Assembly: GCF_001515305.1 (NCBI RefSeq)
Contig: NZ_LNQV01000004.1
Span: 1-64,000 of the forward strand
Source of the DNA: Aquitalea pelogenes
GTDB lineage: Bacteria > Pseudomonadota > Gammaproteobacteria > Burkholderiales > Chromobacteriaceae
DNA length: 64,000 bases
Direction of reading: 5' to 3'
Both the position numbers and the translations under genes were made by a program. The notes beneath the pieces are model-generated. The model was given only the letters and a program-made list of their open reading frames with translations. It was not told where the DNA came from and made no database searches. This document shows positions 27,342 to 35,800 of the stretch, one piece after another. The stretch's first letter is position 1. Each line of letters opens with the position of its first letter.

Positions 27342-27364
27342 GTGTTCTTCACGGCAGGAGAAAA

Positions 27365-28363
27365 TCAGTTCTTGCTGTAGATCTGGTCAAACACGCCGCC
27401 ATCGGCAAAGTGTTTTTTCTGCGCGCTGCGCCAGTCGCCAAACACGTCCTTGAGGGTGAACAGCTTCACCTTGGGGAACTGGCTGGCGTATTTGGCCGCA
27501 ATCTTGGGGTCACGCGGGCGGTAGTAGTTTTCTGCTGCAATGGTCTGGCCTTCCGGGGTGTACAGGAACTTCAGATAGGCCTCGGCCTGCTTGCGGGTGC
27601 CTTTCTTGTCCACCACCTTGTCTACCACGGCCACTGGCGGCTCGGCCAGAATGGAGATGGACGGGGTGACGATGTCAAACTTGTCCGGGCCCATTTCCTT
27701 TACCGCCAGCACGGCTTCGTTTTCCCAGGCCAGCAATACATCGCCCAGACCGCGCTGGGTGAAGGTGAGCGTGGCACCACGTGCGCCGGAATCCAGTACC
27801 GGTACGTGCTTGTACAGCTCGGCCACATAGGCACGGGCCTTGGCTTCGTTGCCACCGTTTTTCTTCAGCGCATAACCCCAGGCAGCCAGGTAGTTCCAGC
27901 GTGCGCCACCGGAGGTTTTCGGGTTCGGCGTGATCACCTGCACGTCATTGCGCACCAGGTCATTCCAGTCCTTGATGTTCTTCGGGTTGCCCTTCTTCAC
28001 CAGGAACACGATGGTGGAGGTGTAGGGCGAGCTGTTGTCCGGCAGGCGGGTTTGCCAGTTTTTCGGCAGCAAGCCTTCATCGGCCAGCACATCAATATCG
28101 TAAGCCAGGGCCAGGGTGGCCACGTCGGCAGCCAGACCATGCTGGATAGACAGCGACTGCTTGCCCGAACCACCATGCGACTGCTTGATGGTGAGCTCTT
28201 CGCCGGTCTTTTTCTTCCATTGCTCGGCAAAGGCCTTGTTCACATCCTGATACAGCTCGCGGGTGGGGTCGTAGGACACATTCAGCAGTTCGGCTGCCTT
28301 CAGCGGTGTCACAGCCAGCAGCAGCACGGCTGCCAGCGCTTTCAGATTGGTGCGGATAGTCAT
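27365..28363 (-). CDS. sbp: Periplasmic sulfate-binding protein
   Basis: The 332-residue protein delivers sulfate (or thiosulfate) to the CysTWA importer. After a signal peptide ([21 protein letters not shown]) it has the family's oxyanion-binding phrases [40 protein letters not shown] and [23 protein letters not shown] precedes ATG 28363. No cysT/W/A genes adjoin, so it stands alone, as often seen for sbp. The upstream gap (28364-28590) is strongly A/T-rich and probably carries a CysB-type activated promoter; I cannot define the site. Followed by a duplicated hairpin. Confidence 0.93.
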   Translation of the reverse strand: MTIRTNLKALAAVLLLAVTPLKAAELLNVSYDPTRELYQDVNKAFAEQWKKKTGEELTIKQSHGGSGKQSLSIQHGLAADVATLALAYDIDVLADEGLLPKNWQTRLPDNSSPYTSTIVFLVKKGNPKNIKDWNDLVRNDVQVITPNPKTSGGARWNYLAAWGYALKKNGGNEAKARAYVAELYKHVPVLDSGARGATLTFTQRGLGDVLLAWENEAVLAVKEMGPDKFDIVTPSISILAEPPVAVVDKVVDKKGTRKQAEAYLKFLYTPEGQTIAAENYYRPRDPKIAAKYASQFPKVKLFTLKDVFGDWRSAQKKHFADGGVFDQIYSKN

Positions 28364-28590
28364 GAGTGGCTCCTGAGGCGATGTGCGTCGTTTGATGGGC
28401 ACACTGTAATCAGGAATTGCTTAGCACTAGAAATGATTGTTTCTTATTCTGTTATTCAAAATAAGTCTAACAAACCACGACGCTTCCATGCTCATCAAAT
28501 TACCAAATGAAATATAAAAACAATTATTTATCACTTTTTAGGCTATAGATTCTGACTTATAGTGGCTGCATCTGTTTCCGGGAACCTGTC

Positions 28591-29163
28591 ATGACCACCA
28601 TTGCCGACGACTTCGATTTCATCATCCAGCCAGGCTGGAGGGGCAGCGCGACCGATCACTGGCAAAGCCACTGGGAACAGCGCCTCAACGCCATCCGCGT
28701 GCAAAACGACAACTGGGAACAGCCGGACCTGGACAGCTGGCTGACCGGACTGGACCACGCCCTGTCGCAGGCACGCCGTCCGGCCATCGTGATTGCCCAC
28801 AGCCTGGGCTGCATTACCGTGGCGCACTATGCCCGCTTGCAGCCCGGACGGATTGCCGGTGCATTGCTGGTGGCCCCGGCCGATGTGGAAAGACCCTTCG
28901 TGCCGCGCGAACTGATGCCGTTTGCCCCCTTGCCGCGCCAGCCACTGCCCTTTGTCAGCCGCGTGGTGGCCAGCGACAACGACCCGTTCTGCAAGTCTGC
29001 CCGCGCCGCACGCATGGCAGGTTACTGGCAAAGCCCGCTCACCTGGCTGCGGCAAGCCGGGCATATCAATGTGGCCTCCGGCCATCAGCAATGGGAAGAA
29101 GGACTGGCCCTGCTGCCGCCCTTGCTGGAGCGTGCCCGCGCCCAGGGCAGCCTGGCGGCCTGA
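28591..29163 (+). CDS. RBBP9/YdeN-family alpha/beta hydrolase
   Basis: The 190-residue protein fits the small serine-hydrolase family: PGWRGSATDHWQSHWEQ at the start, the nucleophile motif IVIAHSLGCITVAHYA (Ser near residue 71), Asp in SDNDPFC near 131 and His in GHINVASGHQQW near 155. These are cytoplasmic and of unclear substrate. The gene diverges from sbp and is followed after 117 bases by a DUF2059 gene in the same direction. Confidence 0.85.
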   Translation: MTTIADDFDFIIQPGWRGSATDHWQSHWEQRLNAIRVQNDNWEQPDLDSWLTGLDHALSQARRPAIVIAHSLGCITVAHYARLQPGRIAGALLVAPADVERPFVPRELMPFAPLPRQPLPFVSRVVASDNDPFCKSARAARMAGYWQSPLTWLRQAGHINVASGHQQWEEGLALLPPLLERARAQGSLAA

Positions 29164-29280
29164 GGCCGGACCGGGAACTGTCATTGACCGAACATCCTCA
29201 AAGCAGCTTTGACCACACTCTCTGGCGGTGTCACACTGCCAGCCTTGTGTCCCAGATGCCATTGCCGAAAAGGATGTCCC

Positions 29281-29820
29281 ATGTTTGCTGCTAGCCCGAT
29301 CAAGACCGCCATTGCCGCCCTTGCACTGACCCTGCCGATGCTGGCTCATGCCGATGCCGCACAGGATGCCGCCGCCAAGGAACTGGCCCAGGTGATCGGC
29401 CTGAACAATATGCCGAATGATCTGGCCAACCGCACCACCGCTTCTGCCGGCCCGCTGCTGCAGGAATATCTGGTGAAGAACAAGGTCAACCTGAGCCCGG
29501 AACAGCAAAAGAAGGCCCAGGACGGCTTCAAGACCTATGCTGATGGCGTGCACAAGACCGCCGCTGACTATTTCAACTCTGCCGCTGTGAAAAAGCAGTT
29601 CGAGCAGGAAGTGGTCAAGAGCTACAGCGCGCAGTTCTCTGCCGCGGAAATGCAGCAGATCGTGGCCTTCTACAAGACCCCGGCCGGCCAGAAGCTGATG
29701 AAGCAACAGCCGGTGGTGATCGACAACATCATGAAGAACATGCTGACTGCCGCCGAAAAGACCCTGCTGCCGAAAATGCGCACGGCCGCCGAAACCTACG
29801 GCAAGTCCATCAGCAAATAA
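29281..29820 (+). CDS. DUF2059 family exported protein
   Basis: The 179-residue protein has a signal peptide (IKTAIAALALTLPMLAHA) and a helical body. Its C-terminal part is DUF2059: FSAAEMQQIVAFYKTPAGQKL near residue 120, then the helix MKQQPVVIDNIMKNMLTA. Function is unknown; members sit in the periplasm. AAAGGA precedes ATG 29281. Ends at a terminator 18 bases on. Confidence 0.85.
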   Translation: MFAASPIKTAIAALALTLPMLAHADAAQDAAAKELAQVIGLNNMPNDLANRTTASAGPLLQEYLVKNKVNLSPEQQKKAQDGFKTYADGVHKTAADYFNSAAVKKQFEQEVVKSYSAQFSAAEMQQIVAFYKTPAGQKLMKQQPVVIDNIMKNMLTAAEKTLLPKMRTAAETYGKSISK

Positions 29821-29837
29821 GGTCGCGCATGACAATG

Positions 29838-29860
29838 AAAAACGGCTGCGGGCCGTTTTT
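29838..29860. terminator. Bidirectional terminator
   Basis: AAAACGGC/GCCGTTTT stem with a 5-base loop and T-run between the convergent DUF2059 and XRE-cupin genes. Confidence 0.85.
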
Positions 29861-29861
29861 G

Positions 29862-30464
29862 TTATTCCGCCGACTGCGTGCCGTGTGGATACATCAGGAT
29901 GTTCTTGGTAAAGGCGCAAGCCACCGCGTCGCGGTTGTGATAGCTGTACACCTGGTCCGAGGCAAAAGTCAGTGACTGACCGGTTTGCAGCGTGTGGCTT
30001 TGCTGCGCCAGTTGTACTTGCAGGCTGCCTTGCAGCACATACAGCACTTCGTGGCAGCCGGGCGCATCGGCTTCGGCGTGATAGCTGTCACCGGCCGCCA
30101 GCTGCCAGCGCCACAGCTCCAGTGTCACACCGGGTTTGACCACCGACTCCAGCAGGCTGGCATGGCTGTCTGCCTGCTCGCCCTGCCAGATGCGCAGCGG
30201 CAAGGCACGGGCCTTGTCGCTTGACGACGGCGGGCGCACCACGTCGACAAAACTCAGCCCCAGTGCCGAGGCCAGCTTGTCCACCGTGGCAATGCTGGCA
30301 TTGCTTTCCCCGGCCTCGATATTCACCAGCATGCGGCGGCTGATGCCCGCCCGCGTGGCCAGCACTTCCTGACTGTAGCCTTGCTGCAGGCGTGCCAGAC
30401 GCAGATTGTCTGCCACGTTTTGCATGACTTGCAGCGAACCGTTTGCTTCCTTGCTCATGGCCAT
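29862..30464 (-). CDS. XRE-family regulator with C-terminal cupin
   Basis: The 200-residue protein has an XRE HTH at about 15-75 (LRLARLQQGYSQEVLATRAG, ISRRMLVNIEAGESNASIAT) and a cupin barrel at about 120-190 (WQLAAGDSYHAEADAPGCHE, VLYVLQGSLQVQL). Such regulators usually sense a small metabolite and control a neighbouring exporter or enzyme. It is divergent from a DMT exporter gene. Possible starts are 30482, 30464 and 30458; none has a good ribosome site, and 30464 places the start just inside the palindrome region described separately. Confidence 0.82.
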   Translation of the reverse strand: MAMSKEANGSLQVMQNVADNLRLARLQQGYSQEVLATRAGISRRMLVNIEAGESNASIATVDKLASALGLSFVDVVRPPSSSDKARALPLRIWQGEQADSHASLLESVVKPGVTLELWRWQLAAGDSYHAEADAPGCHEVLYVLQGSLQVQLAQQSHTLQTGQSLTFASDQVYSYHNRDAVACAFTKNILMYPHGTQSAE

Positions 30465-30506
30465 GTGCAATATATTGCCCAAATGGTGATTTGTGCATTA
30501 TATTTC
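30464..30506. promoter_or_regulatory. Direct repeats and palindrome in the XRE/DMT divergent promoter
   Basis: TGTGCAATATATTGC (30464-30478), containing the perfect palindrome GCAATATATTGC, is echoed 28 bases on by TGTGCATTATATTTC (30492-30506). The spacing puts both on nearly the same helix face. This is a good candidate operator for the XRE-cupin protein; binding is inferred. Confidence 0.5.
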
Positions 30507-30538
30507 ACAGACTCCCCACCCGCAACGAGAGCACGTCC

Positions 30539-31431
30539 ATGACACCGCTGACCGCCACCGCCGGCCTGCCACCCGGCCCATCCCGCCTGCCAGACCTGGT
30601 GCTGATCGGCGTCACCATGATCTGGGGCTTTACCTTTCTGGTGGTGCAGCACGCGCTGCAATGGGCTGGCCCCTTCAGCTTTGTCAGCCTGCGCTTTGGC
30701 GTGGCCGGCCTGATTGCCCTGCTGCTGAGCTGGCGCGAGCTGCACGGCCTGACCCGGCGCGAGCTGCTGACCGGCGCACTGGTGGGCAGCGTGCTGTTTG
30801 GCAGCTACAGCCTGCAGACGCTGGGTTTGCAGCTGATTCCCAGCAGCAAGTCGGCCTTTCTCACCGGGCTGTATGTACCACTGGTGCCCTTGTTCCAGCT
30901 GCTGCTGTTTCGCCACCGGCCCCGGCTGGCAGCCTGGCTGGGCATCATCGTGGCCTTTGGCGGGCTGGTTTTGCTGTCCGACCCGCGTGGCCTGCAATTC
31001 AATTTCGGCGCAGGCGAATGGCTGACCGTGGCCGGGGCCGCCATGATTGCGCTGGAAATCAGCCTGGTGGGCCGCTTTGCCGGCCAGTGCCACCCGCGCC
31101 GGGTGGCGGTGGTGCAATTGCTGACCGTGTCCTTGCTGGCGCTCTGGGCTGGCAACTGAGTGGCGAAGCCGCGCCAGAGCCGCATCCGGTATTGCTGGTC
31201 AGCCTGCTTGGCATGGGGCTGGCCACTGCCGTCATCCAGATCGCCATGAACTGGGCACAGAAAACCGTCCCCGCCACGCGGGCCACCGTGATTTATGCGA
31301 TGGAGCCGGTATGGGCTGGCCTGCTTGGTGCACTGGCCGGCGAGCAGCTGGGGCTGATGGCCATCAGCGGCGCGGCGCTGATTGTAGCCAGCGTGCTGAT
31401 CAGCCAGCTGGGTGGGCGTCAGGGCCATTAG
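30539..31431 (+). pseudogene. EamA/DMT exporter with a single frameshift
   Basis: Frame one encodes about 200 residues from ATG 30539 with seven hydrophobic segments (LVLIGVTMIWGFTFLVVQHA at the start), then stops at 31159. The remaining three helices (ATRATVIYAMEPVWAGLLGA, then the end at 31431) are in another frame. Adding one base at about 31140-31147, in a GGCGCTC context, gives a continuous 297-residue exporter of normal length. A short-homopolymer sequencing error is likely. It is divergent from the XRE-cupin gene and is probably its target. Confidence 0.8.
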
Positions 31432-31461
31432 AGGGCTAATGGTGCACAAATAGTTGTTTTT

Positions 31462-31500
31462 GCTGGGCATTGTCGCTTTAATGAGCGTTTTTCGCCCAGC
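31462..31500 (+). terminator. Nested hairpin between two exporter genes
   Basis: An outer GCTGGGC/GCCCAGC stem encloses CGCT-TTAATG-AGCG followed by TTTTT. The inner hairpin plus T-run can terminate the DMT transcript, while the outer stem would include the T-run; the alternatives are mutually compatible with an attenuator just before the LysE gene. Confidence 0.5.
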
Positions 31501-31512
31501 AAGGTGCCAACC

Positions 31513-32138
31513 ATGTCGCACACGTTTTTGCTGTATACCCTCACCTGCCTGGCCCTGGTGGCGGCACGGGCCCGGACAATCTGCTGGCCATTGCACGTGG
31601 CCTGTCGCAGGGCAAGCGGGCGGCGGCCATGTCGGCGCTCGCCTCCGGCTGTGCCATCTTCGTGCATGTCACCGCGGCATCGCTGGGGCTGACCGCACTG
31701 TTGCAGGCCTCAGCCACCGCCTTCCTGCTGGTGAAGCTGGCTGGCGGCTGTTATCTGGTCTACCTCGGCTGGCAGGCCATCCGTCACCGCACCCTGGTGC
31801 GTTTTTCCCGTATCGACCCCTTACCGCTGTGGCAGGTGTTCCGCAGCGGCTTTCTGTCCGGCAGCCTCAACCCCAAGGTGGGCATCTTCATCATGGCCTT
31901 CGTGCCGCAATTCATCAGCACCGGTCAGGGCAGTGTGGCCGGGCAGATGATGTTGCTGGGCGGCTGGTTTGCCTTGCTGACAACATTGGGTTTTGGCCTG
32001 ATGGGCATCAGTGCCAGCCATCTGGCGCGCTGGATAGCCGCCCGGCCCCGCCTGATTGCCGGGCTGAATATCAGTGCCGGTCTGGCGTTTATTGCAGCAG
32101 GTTTGTCCGTGGGGTTTGCCAAGGCGGCAAAGGCGTGA
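31513..32138 (+). pseudogene. LysE/RhtB exporter with a one-base loss near its start
   Basis: ATG 31513 opens LLYTLTCLALVAA, after which the frame is wrong. Adding one C near 31567 yields the family signature VAAPGPDNLLAIARGLSQGK and a continuous 208-residue protein with SGSLNPKVGIFIMAFVPQF and six hydrophobic segments. As read, only residues from 31629 onward are in the functional frame. CC-to-C loss in a GC-rich run suggests sequencing error. The gene follows the DMT exporter. Confidence 0.8.
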
Positions 32139-32178
32139 TTACCCTAGCCGCTTATCTGATTACCCCTGTTTGTCTGTC

Positions 32179-32478
32179 ATGAAAATCGTCGATCTGCTCA
32201 AAGGCCTGTTCATCATCGTGCTGGCGCTGGCCGTGCTGCTGTGGCTGTATGGCACCTTCAACAATCAGCCGCTGTTCGTCACCACCGCCATGTGGATGGG
32301 CGACGCGCTGGTGATGATTCCGGCTTATCTGATTCCCAGCATCACCGGCTGGCTGGTGAAAAGCCCCCGTCTGCAAAAAGTGGTTCTCATCAATGTGCTG
32401 GGCGGCTGGCTGCTGCTGCCGTGGATCGTGGCCATGGGCATGGCCATCAAGCGTGACGATTTGCGCACCGAGGACTGA
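32179..32478 (+). CDS. Small three-helix membrane protein of unknown function
   Basis: The 99-residue product starts MKIVDLLKGLFIIVLALAVLLWLYG and has further hydrophobic stretches at about 33-50 and 70-88. Conserved-looking polar residues are few. I do not recognise the family. ATG 32179 is favoured since it opens directly into the first helix. It lies 40 bases after the LysE-type gene and 54 before the truncated permease. Confidence 0.5.
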   Translation: MKIVDLLKGLFIIVLALAVLLWLYGTFNNQPLFVTTAMWMGDALVMIPAYLIPSITGWLVKSPRLQKVVLINVLGGWLLLPWIVAMGMAIKRDDLRTED

Positions 32479-32532
32479 CGCCGCCGTGCACGCAGCTTGA
32501 TGACGGCAGCAGCCTTCCCGTAAGCTGCCGCC

Positions 32533-32889
32533 ATGTCTGCACACACCTCCCCCTCTCGTCTGGCCGCCTTGCTCGCCCCGTTCTTGCACGACCGGCTGCT
32601 GCATGTGCTGCTGTTGCTGATGCTGCTGCTATGGCTGCCACAGCCCGCGGCGGCCAGCCAGTTTGTCCACTGGATAGACTGGCCCACCATCACCACCCTG
32701 TCCGGCCTGCTGTTGCTGACCAAGGGCGTGGAAGCAAGCGGTTATCTGAGTCATCTGGGCCGCCTCATCATCAACCGGCTGGCGCGGGAAAGATCGCTGG
32801 CACTGTTTCTGGTGGGCATGTCGGCCCTGCTGTCCACCGTGCTCACCAATGATGTGGCGCTGCAGGGTGAGGTCGCCCTGGGTGGATAG
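32533..32889 (+). pseudogene. Truncated ArsB/NhaD/SLC13-type ion permease (N-terminal part only)
   Basis: From ATG 32533 about 109 codons encode the start of an ion-transporter-superfamily permease: a first helix (LLHVLLLLMLLLWLP), LSGLLLLTKGVEASGYLSHL and the characteristic SALLSTVLTNDVAL. Directly after this Asn-Asp-Val-Ala-Leu motif, at a CTGCAG hexamer (32860-32865), homology ends and the sequence becomes the antisense of the convergent haemagglutinin gene, giving a stop at 32889. A full permease would have some 400 residues, so three quarters are missing. Deletion or misassembly is discussed in the findings. Confidence 0.78.
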
Positions 32890-35800
32890 GCGGCTGCCGG
32901 TTTGGTCGGTACTGGCCTGGGCGGACCAGTTGTTGGCATTCCAGGTGATGCGGCGTTGCTGGGCGGTGTCGGTGGTGCCGAGTGTGAGGTCTTGTCCGGC
33001 GGACAGCACGGTGCTGCCGCTGGATTGGTTGCTCAACTGGCTGCCGCTGAGGTCGAGGTTGCGGCCTGCGGCCAGCAGCATGGGGCCTGTGCCCTGCCCC
33101 AGGTACAGCCCGGCCATGCGGTCGAGTACGGTTTGTTGCAGGGTGTTGCCGCCGCTGCCGTGTTGTTGGCTATAGGTGGTGCTGGCGCTGCTGAGGTCGC
33201 GCCCGGCGCTCAGGCTGAGGCTGTGGTCGGCCTGAATGCGTCCGCCCTGGTTGTTGAGGTCGGTGTTGGCGTGGATGGCCAGGTCGCCGCCTTGCAGGCG
33301 TCCGGCCAAATTGTTGATGGTGTCGGCGTTGATGCTGAGCAGTTGTCGCCCGGCCATGCTGCCCTGGTTGCTAAGGTCGCCCTTCAGTTGCAGTTGCAGT
33401 CGGTCTGCCGCCAGGATGGCGCCGCTGGGGGCCAGGTCGCCTTGCTGCAGTTTGACGTACACCTGCGGCACCAGCACTTGCTGGCTGCGGCCATCCGGCA
33501 GGGTGACGGTTTGGCTGACCAGCCAGACGATGTCGCTGGTGAGCTGGGCCATTTGCGCAGCGGTGAGCGCCACGCCGGGCACCAGCTGGTGGCTGGCGGC
33601 AAAGGTTTTACCGTTGTCCATCAGCGCACGGAACTGGGCCTGACCGTCGCTATAGCCTGCCAGCAGGCTTTGGCCGGTGAGGCGGCTGACTTGCTGGTTG
33701 ATGAGTTGTTGTTCGACATAACCATCACCCAGGCGTTTGAGGGAGGTATTGGGGTCGGGCGACAGCCCGGCCAGCAGGTAATCGCTGCCCAGCCAGGCCT
33801 GGCGATTGGTTAGCGCGGGGTCGGTTTCCAGCAATGGTGCCGGTCCGTCGGGCAGCAGGCGGTACAGGCTGCTGCGTGGCAACTGGATGGTGGGCGGCTG
33901 GGTCAGCACGCTGCCGGGGATGCCATTGCTGCCGGGTTCCAGCTGTACCGTGCCATTGCTGGTTTGGCTGAGCCGGGCTACTTCGCTGCCAGGAACGGGC
34001 GGTGCAATCGGGCTGGGGCCCGGGCGGCCCTGATCCAGATTGGCGACGGTGTCGGCGTTGATGACCAGGCTGGTCTTGCCCTGGATGCTGGCATCGACGC
34101 TGCCTATGGTTTCGCGGATATCGGGCCGGGGGAAAGCAAAGCCGCCACCGGAGTACATGCGTATCTGCACATCAAACTGGTGATTGCGGTACAGCGTGGC
34201 AGCGGTATTGATGATCTGGCTAGCTGCCCCACCGTCTATTTGCAGTTGGTCTGCGGCACTGATCTGGCCGTACTGGTTGTCCAGCAACTGGCCCGGCTGC
34301 AACAGCATATTGCCGCCAGCGCGGATGGTGGGGGCTGCTCCCGTGTCGGCTGTTAGCACGTCGTCCAGCGCGGTGTGGTGGGCGGTGCGACGTAGTTCGT
34401 TATACGGTTCGGTGGTACCCAGACCGGTCGGGTTAATCACGGTATGGATGGGGTCAGTGAGCTGATACGGCGTAATCAGCAATACGCAATGGCTGCTGCA
34501 ACTGCCATATTGCGCGTCGTAACGAACGGCGTCGGTCTGGTAAGAGAAGTAAGGCGCACCACCGGTGCCACCCGGCCCGTGCAGCAGCAGGAAGGGGTCG
34601 AGCCCGTCCGGGCTTTGGTCCGGATTGACCACGCCGTCCTGACGCAGGGTGTAGTAGATGGTTTGGGTTTGCGGCTGGTCGATATTGATGCGCCAGCGCT
34701 CGCCGGTCATGCCCCAGCCACGGCCATTGGCAAAGAAGAAGGTACTGGTTTGCGGGCTGAGTTTGACCACGGCGCGGCCCAGCACATTGCCATCCGGGGT
34801 GATGATCTGCTCGTTGCTGATGATGTCGGCCGGGTCAACAAAATAAATCTGCGAGGCACGGTAATTGGCCGAGTTACGCAGGTCGCCGCCGTTGTGGCCA
34901 TTACGCTTCCAGCCGGGCAGGTTCATGGTGACGGTTTCGTCAATGCTGCTTTGCTGGCTCATGCCCACCCGCAGCCGCTGGTTGCGTACGGTGTCGGCGC
35001 TGATCTGCATATTGCCACCGGCCTCGATGCTGGCCGACTGGTTGTCCACCAGACTGGCCGGGCGATTGATCTGGCCGCTATCGTCAAAGCCGCCGCCTAT
35101 CACCATGTCGCCCAGGCTGATGAGCTGGGCGTTTTCGCCATTAAGCAGTTGATCGGTCGCGATGCCCAGTTGTTGCCGGGCGGCAATCACCGGTGCTTGC
35201 CCTGCTAGTGAGGTGTTGTCCAGCTGCGGTGCGGCCAGTAACAGCCTGTCAGCATAAATACGCCCGCTGCCGCGATTGCTGATGGCTTGTCCGGCGAGAA
35301 GGCTGGCATCCCCGGCGTCTATCAGGCCCTGATTGTCCAGGCTGGTGGTAGCTTGCAGGTTAAGCGTGCTGGCGGTGATGTCGGCCTGGCTGGCATTGCT
35401 GATGCTGTCTGCCTGTATGCTGGCGCTGCCTCCGGCGCGCAGGCTGGACTGGTTATCCAGCTTGCCCGTCGTACTGAGTACAAGGTTTCTGCCCGCCTGG
35501 ATAGCGGCCTGTACGGTAAGGTCTTGCCGGGTGTTGAGGGTGAGGTCCTGCCCGGCAACAAACTGGCCGGTGCTGCCCAGCTGTCTGGCCTGGACGGCCA
35601 GATTGCGACTGGCCGTGGTCAGCCCGCCCTGCTGTTGCAGGGTGTCCGCTTGCACTGCGGCATCACCCAGGCTGTGCAATTCCCCCTGGTTGTGCAGGGA
35701 TTGCGCGGCAACAAGCGACAGGCTGGTTTTGGCGGCAATCAGCCCGGCCTGGTTGTCCAGCGTATCGCCCTGCAGGGTGACGGTATCACCCATGATCAGG

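Noticed and set aside
27329-28510. 393-residue plus-strand ORF over sbp
   Set aside because: Antisense of the sulfate-binding protein gene.
32629-32862. C-terminal 78 residues of the TpsA frame as a novel effector domain
   Set aside because: They are the exact antisense of the permease N-terminal coding region, so they arise by read-through past the breakpoint.
32860-32865. CTGCAG as proof of a cloning junction
   Set aside because: The hexamer also fits both coding sequences and is expected by chance; it is noted only as shared microhomology.
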